Below are positions 60,166-64,000 of a DNA stretch of 64,000 nucleotides, piece by piece. Position numbers and translations under genes: made by a program. The notes beneath the pieces are model-generated. The model had not been told where the DNA came from and did not search any database. It was given only the letters and a program-made list of their open reading frames with translations. Source of the stretch: Polyangium jinanense (GTDB lineage: Bacteria; Myxococcota; Polyangia; Polyangiales; Polyangiaceae); NCBI RefSeq assembly GCF_028435365.1, contig NZ_JAGTJJ010000015.1, positions 62,001-126,000 of the forward strand, in the 5' to 3' direction. Position 1 is the stretch's first letter. Every line of letters begins with the position of its first letter.

Positions 60166-61068
60166 TCACCCGTCCGCACGACGATCCTGACCGGACCGCG
60201 CCCCATCTTCATCGATCCCGCCGCCCGCATTCTTCGGCGTGGACCTTCCCGAGGACTGCTGCCCGGTACCACCGGGGCGCCTCGCATCATGGCGCTTGCG
60301 GCCCGCCGCCGCACCCTCGAGCGGCGCCGCGACGAGCGCGGAGGCCGCTTGCACGGCCTCCCGGAGCGCCGCCGCGATCCGATCATCCTTGATCGCCATG
60401 ACGGCGAGCCCTTCCGCGCGCTTCGACGAAGCAGCGGCAGAGCACAACGTAGCCAAGACCTTCTTCGTCCCCCAGGCGACCGCGCGCCCCTCGGAGACCG
60501 CCCGGCGCACGGCCGAGAGCTCCGAGCCCGCCGCCGCGTCCGTCGCGACCACGAGGAGATCCGCTTCCCCCCGTTCCTCGGCGCCCGTCACCGCGTCGGC
60601 CCCGAGCGCGACCTTCCGCGCCCGGGCCGCCGCAACCACGAGCCCCTGCACCCGCCGATCCAGCGCGCGCACGATCGCCCGCGAGAGCGAGCTCGCGTCG
60701 AGCGGGACGAGCTTGCCCGACGACGTCGCCTCCGACGCCGCCGTCTCCTCGCCCTGCTGCTCGGGCCCCTCGTCCCAGAGCAGGCTCACCTTGCCCTTCG
60801 CCGCGCGCGAGAGGCCCCGCTGCGCGGCCTTCTCCACGCAGGACGGCCTCGGGTGCACGTGCGCGCCGCGGCCGAAGCCACCGCCCGCCGCGTCCACCGC
60901 GACCTCGCCGCCCGGACCAAGCACGAGACGGACGAGCACGGACGGAGCCGACCCGGAGCGCGGGATTTCGACCCGCTCTCCACAGCCGACACACGTGCGC
61001 ACCCGCGACGAACCTTCTCGGTCCGCCTGCGGCGTCGCTCGCTCTGCGTCTGTCCGTGCTTCCACCAT
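60166..61068 (-). CDS. YlxR (DUF448) fused to an L7Ae-like domain
   Basis: 300 residues. N-terminal residues about 20-90 are YlxR-like: RVRTCVGCGERV with its Cys pair, then VLGPGGEVAVDAAGGGFGRGAHVHP. After a linker, residues about 120-240 form an L7Ae/L30e-like RNA-binding fold (SLSRAIVRALDRRVQGLVVAA, LLVVATDAAAGSELSAVRRA, VAWGTKKVLATL). The tail is basic and Gly-rich. In Bacillus, YlxR and the L7Ae-like YlxQ are separate adjacent genes between nusA and infB. Here one chain carries both at that same location. Likely an RNA-binding factor in RNase P/ribosome-related control, as proposed for YlxR. Confidence 0.88.
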   Translation of the reverse strand: MVEARTDAERATPQADREGSSRVRTCVGCGERVEIPRSGSAPSVLVRLVLGPGGEVAVDAAGGGFGRGAHVHPRPSCVEKAAQRGLSRAAKGKVSLLWDEGPEQQGEETAASEATSSGKLVPLDASSLSRAIVRALDRRVQGLVVAAARARKVALGADAVTGAEERGEADLLVVATDAAAGSELSAVRRAVSEGRAVAWGTKKVLATLCSAAASSKRAEGLAVMAIKDDRIAAALREAVQAASALVAAPLEGAAAGRKRHDARRPGGTGQQSSGRSTPKNAGGGIDEDGARSGQDRRADG

Positions 61069-61123
61069 CGTCCGTTTCGTTCTCTGGGTGCGGCTCGTCC
61101 ACGAAGGGACGGCCGCGCCCCTC

Positions 61124-62776
61124 TTACGCCTGCTTTGTCGAAGCCGCCACTGCGGCGCGCCTTGCGTCTGCGCGGCCTGCCTCGAGCACCTTCTGCTCGC
61201 TCTCCACGAAGTCCCGCGCCCCCTGCCGGATGGCCCGGGCCTTCTTGATGCCGAGGCCGGTCCGGATCGCCAGCCGGTCCTCGTCCTCGCGGAGAATGTC
61301 CTCCACCGTCTTGTAGCCCGCCTCTTCGAGGAGGCCCACGGTCCGATCGCCGACGCCGCGGATGAACATCAAACGCTCGCGATCCGTAAGCGGCTCCGTC
61401 CGCTGGCTCGCAGCCCGGATACGCTCCTGACGCAGCCGCTCCATCGTCGTGTCGGCCTGCGCCTTGATCCGCTCGGCCACCTCGGCGCCGCCGAGCCCGG
61501 GGATCGCCGCGAGCTCCTCCGCGGCCGCCTCGCTGACCTCCTCGAGCGCTCGGAAGCCGAGCCGGTACATCGACTTCGCGATCGACTCGGACACGCCGTC
61601 GATCTGCTGGAGCGCGTGGATCGCCTCCTCCTCCATCTGCTTGAACTTGGACTCGCTGATGATGTCGAGCTTCCAGTTCGTGAGCTGCGCGGCGAGCCGG
61701 ACGTTCTGGCCCTTCCTGCCGATCGCGAGCGAGAGCTTCTCGTCCGGCACGACGAGCTCCATGCGCCCGTCCGCCTCGTCGACGATGACCTTGTGCACCT
61801 CGGCCGGCTGGATCGCGGCGATGACGTACCGCGCCGGATCCCGATCGAACGGCACGATGTCGATCTTTTCGCCACGCAGCTCCTGCACGACCGCCTGTAC
61901 GCGCGAGCCCTTCATGCCGACACACGCGCCCACCGGATCGACGTCCGCGTCGCGCGAGGTCACCGCGATCTTCGATCGCGCGCCCGGCTCGCGGGCGACC
62001 GAGACGATGCGCACGATGCCCTCGTAGATCTCGGGCACTTCGGCCTCGAAGAGTTTTTCCACGAGGCGCGGATCGGACCGAGACAAGATCACCTGCGGCC
62101 CGCGCGCCTCGCGATCGATGTCCTTCACGTAGGCGACGATGCGATCACCCGGCCGGTACGTCTCGCGCGGCGTCTGCTCGCGGAACGGCAAGATCCCTTC
62201 GGTCTTGCCGATGTCGACGATGATGTTGTTGCCCTTCTCGAAGCGGCGAACGATGCCCCGGATGAGCTCGCCCTTCCGGTCCTTGTACTCGTTGAAGATG
62301 AGGTCGCGCTCAGCGTCGCGGACGCGCTGCAAGAGCACCTGCTTCGCCGTCTGCGCGGCGATGCGACCGAACGTCGTGCGCCCGGCCTTGAGCTTCAGGA
62401 TGTCCCCGAACTCCTTGTCCTGCTCGCGCGCCTTCTCCGCGTCCTCGGGACGCCAGAAGACCTGAAAACCGAGCTCCTCGCCGAGCGTCGCGTCGAGCTT
62501 GTGCTTCTCCACGTCGGCGAGCGAAATCTCGCGTTCGGGCTCGGCCACGTCCTCGACGACGGTCATGTACTGGAAGAGATCGACCTGGCCGTTGTCCTCG
62601 TTGAACCGCGCCTCGAGCTCACGGGTCGGTCCGAAGACGCTCTGGGCCGCCTTCAAGATCGCCGCCTCGATCGTCTCGACGAGGATCTTCCGGTCGATGC
62701 CCTTCTCCTTCGCGACCTGCTCGAGGATCGCCCCGAGGCTCGTATCCACGGTGGGCGTCGCTCCCATCGTTGCCAT
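61124..62776 (-). CDS. nusA: Transcription termination/antitermination factor NusA
   Basis: 550 residues from the ATG at 62776 (AGGAG 11 bases before; a TTG eight codons earlier is less likely). N-terminal RNA-polymerase-binding domain, S1 domain ([15 protein letters not shown]), two KH domains ([32 protein letters not shown]) and C-terminal helix-hairpin-helix repeats ([19 protein letters not shown]). It modulates pausing, termination and antitermination. It follows rimP by 24 bp. Confidence 0.97.
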   Translation of the reverse strand: MATMGATPTVDTSLGAILEQVAKEKGIDRKILVETIEAAILKAAQSVFGPTRELEARFNEDNGQVDLFQYMTVVEDVAEPEREISLADVEKHKLDATLGEELGFQVFWRPEDAEKAREQDKEFGDILKLKAGRTTFGRIAAQTAKQVLLQRVRDAERDLIFNEYKDRKGELIRGIVRRFEKGNNIIVDIGKTEGILPFREQTPRETYRPGDRIVAYVKDIDREARGPQVILSRSDPRLVEKLFEAEVPEIYEGIVRIVSVAREPGARSKIAVTSRDADVDPVGACVGMKGSRVQAVVQELRGEKIDIVPFDRDPARYVIAAIQPAEVHKVIVDEADGRMELVVPDEKLSLAIGRKGQNVRLAAQLTNWKLDIISESKFKQMEEEAIHALQQIDGVSESIAKSMYRLGFRALEEVSEAAAEELAAIPGLGGAEVAERIKAQADTTMERLRQERIRAASQRTEPLTDRERLMFIRGVGDRTVGLLEEAGYKTVEDILREDEDRLAIRTGLGIKKARAIRQGARDFVESEQKVLEAGRADARRAAVAASTKQA

Positions 62777-62800
62777 GGCTGCTCGCTCTCCTGATCTCAA

Positions 62801-63388
62801 CTACCGGTTACCGCTTTGCTTCGACTTGCCCGCACGCGTGCTCTTCTTCTGCTTCTTCGGCTGCGTCACGAGCTCGAACACGAGACGCGCCTCCACGACA
62901 TCCGCGAAAGGCGCTTCGATCCGCTTGCCGTCGACGATGACGGCGATCTTGTCGTCCGGCGCCTCCGCGAGCTCGCCGCGCAGGAGGCTCTGGCCGTCGG
63001 GCGCCGGCCGGGCGAGCTTCACACGCACCAATTTGCTGCGGAATCGCCGGAAATCCGAAAGGCTCTTCAAGCGCCGCTCGAGCCCTGGGGAGGACACCTC
63101 GAGGCTGTAGTGATGCGGGATCACGTCGTCCTCCGCGTCGAGCGCCGTCGAGGCGTCCCGCGAAACGTCGGCGCAGTCGTCGAGTGATACGCCGCCGGCC
63201 GGATCCGACGAGTCCTGCAGGCCCTCGCGCTCGATCGTCAGGCGCAAGGTCCACGTCCCCTGGTCGGTGAACCACTCGACATCCACGAGCACCACGCCGT
63301 GGCTCGAAAGCACGGGGCCAACGGCCGCACGGATGCGTTCGAAATCGATGGTCTTGTTGCTGGTTTGCTCGTTCGACGCTTGCTGCAT
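62801..63388 (-). CDS. rimP: Ribosome maturation factor RimP
   Basis: 195 residues from the ATG at 63388; the frame is open upstream through the leader terminator and is not coding there. RimP landmarks: GPVLSSHGVVLVDVEW, LRLTIEREG, the SLDDCADVSRDASTALDAED block and the HYSLEVSSPGLERRL signature. It is needed for 30S subunit maturation. A basic Lys/Arg tail ends the protein. It is the first gene of the nusA-infB operon. Confidence 0.93.
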   Translation of the reverse strand: MQQASNEQTSNKTIDFERIRAAVGPVLSSHGVVLVDVEWFTDQGTWTLRLTIEREGLQDSSDPAGGVSLDDCADVSRDASTALDAEDDVIPHHYSLEVSSPGLERRLKSLSDFRRFRSKLVRVKLARPAPDGQSLLRGELAEAPDDKIAVIVDGKRIEAPFADVVEARLVFELVTQPKKQKKSTRAGKSKQSGNR

Positions 63389-63468
63389 GCCTGAGAGGAC
63401 GGGCGCGAGGCCCCGCGCGGCGGAGGACCGTCTTCGCCCCGGGCGATCGCCGTGCGAAGGCCCACGCG

Positions 63469-63508
63469 AAAAAAAAAGAGCCGATTCCCAAACTTGGGAA
63501 TCCGGCTC
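63469..63508 (-). terminator. Intrinsic terminator in the leader of the rimP-nusA-infB operon
   Basis: On the minus strand GAGCCG, one bulged G, ATTCCCAA, a 2-base loop and the complement (63478-63508), followed by nine T (63477-63469). It lies 80 bp before the rimP ATG and about 20 bp after the predicted transcription start. It can end the short leader, or serve as an attenuator for the operon. Confidence 0.75.
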
Positions 63509-63536
63509 CGCGGATCCGCCTAGTTTTGTCGGGGTG

Positions 63537-63565
63537 ACTCTAAACGAACCTGGGCGGATACGCAA
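63537..63565 (-). promoter_or_regulatory. Promoter of the rimP-nusA-infB operon
   Basis: Minus-strand TTGCGT (63560-63565), a 17-bp spacer and TAGAGT (63537-63542). The predicted start is near 63530, upstream of the terminator at 63469-63508. I see no promoter-like sequence in the 80 GC-rich bases between terminator and rimP. Confidence 0.5.
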
Positions 63566-63652
63566 GGGGGCATGGACGCCCACCGCGCAGGAGCAAAAAG
63601 CCCAGGAAAATCCGCTGGAAAGCGGCCTTCCGGTCGGGCAGGCGTGACCTCG

Positions 63653-64000
63653 CTAGGCGAGGTTCGGCAACGATACCACGTCCACGTGCAGGACCTCGTC
63701 GAACGCGGCGATTTCTTTCATGCAGGCATCACTCGGCCGTCCAGAGACGCGCATCTTCGTACACGTCGCGAGCGCGCCGTCGAAGACGGTGTTCGAGATC
63801 TCCTCGATGTTGATGCCGTGACGCTTGAGCACGCTCAGCGTGTTCGCCAAGACGCCCACTTTGTCGAGCATGCGAATCACGACCACGTAACGAGCGGGCG
63901 AGGTGGCGCAGATGTTCACCACGTTCGGCACGGTCTCCTCGGTCATGAAGGCGCGAATGATGCGCGCGGTCTCCATGGCGATCGCCCGCTGCGCCTGCTC
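63653..64000 (-). CDS. C-terminal ACT domain of a probable D-3-phosphoglycerate dehydrogenase (partial)
   Basis: The frame is open to the right edge of the window, so this is the C-terminal end of a longer gene, about 115 codons. An amphipathic helix (EQAQRAIAMETARIIRAFM) and VPNVVN, as in the SerA junction, lead to an ACT domain (YVVVIRMLDKVGVLANTLSV, HGINIEEISN). SerA catalyses the first step of serine synthesis, and the ACT domain binds serine. A different ACT-domain dehydrogenase remains possible. The gene stops 123 bp before the rimP-operon promoter core at 63537-63565 is complete. A weak stem CCGC/GCGG followed by ATTTT (63607-63625) could end its mRNA. Confidence 0.7.
   Translation of the reverse strand, partial: EQAQRAIAMETARIIRAFMTEETVPNVVNICATSPARYVVVIRMLDKVGVLANTLSVLKRHGINIEEISNTVFDGALATCTKMRVSGRPSDACMKEIAAFDEVLHVDVVSLPNLA

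Noticed and set aside
63389..63583. N-terminal extension of RimP by 65 codons
   Set aside because: It would translate through the terminator hairpin and T-run; the ATG at 63388 matches the family start.

Overview
The window is a GC-rich bacterial chromosome segment, very probably from a myxobacterium of the order Polyangiales (Sorangium/Polyangium type). This is inferred from gene content, not from a database match. The pointers are third codon positions that are almost all G or C, three Hanks-type Ser/Thr kinases with a membrane anchor in 64 kb, Gly-rich lipoproteins with Cys-rich repeats, an Oar-like TonB receptor, a REC-GAF-HD-GYP protein, a PilZ protein and a matrixin with a C-terminal hydrophobic/Arg tail. 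I see no phage, insertion sequence, CRISPR array, rRNA or tRNA. Long open frames opposite or out of phase with the listed genes are GC-bias shadows.

Layout. 1-4755: surface/secreted block on the minus strand (Cys-repeat lipoprotein, Oar-like outer-membrane receptor, small lipoprotein). 4931-7911: a Ser/Thr kinase followed by a sodium:solute symporter. 8018-10626: cyaY (frataxin) with a secreted metalloprotease, facing a TPR/beta-barrel protein. 10830-15862: an unusual RlmD-RluA fusion that should modify rRNA at two kinds of uridine site, an HD-GYP response regulator, lipB and a zinc-ribbon mini-protein. 15873-16185: six near-identical 52-bp tandem repeats, then a nickel/cobalt-transporter-like gene. 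16923-22691: two envelope proteins, a GAF histidine kinase whose H-box histidine is Asp, and a lipoprotein. 22977-28079: a clear sigma70-type promoter, a GldA/GldF/GldG-like ABC system with a DUF4340 protein, and an intrinsic terminator. 28132-33143: pheT without pheS, and a secreted CapA-type protein.

33527-40264: DinG-like helicase, small conserved genes, PilZ protein, PpiD/SurA-like chaperone and M16 peptidase. 40387-42746: an ArsR-methyltransferase fusion translationally coupled to ahcY, with an inverted repeat framing its promoter, so probably a self-controlled SAM/SAH cycle unit. 42841-49103: aldolase-dehydrogenase fusion, a TatT lipoprotein and TRAP permease genes. 49303-56026: FAD oxidoreductase, DUF3592 protein, and two more kinases, one in an operon with a TPR/PEGA-like membrane protein. 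56089-63388: the classical rimP-nusA-ylxR-infB-ylxP-rbfA transcription/translation operon, preceded by a promoter and an intrinsic terminator inside the leader. 63653-64000: C-terminal ACT end of a probable SerA.

Three signals cut across the genes. (1) About ten genes without a Shine-Dalgarno have a -10-like hexamer 6-7 nt before the start codon, the signature of leaderless mRNAs. (2) Two homologous, hairpin-rich inverted elements (33149-33509 and 45890-46170) each fill a gap between convergent genes. (3) The 52-bp tandem array at 15873 is unexplained by any gene.
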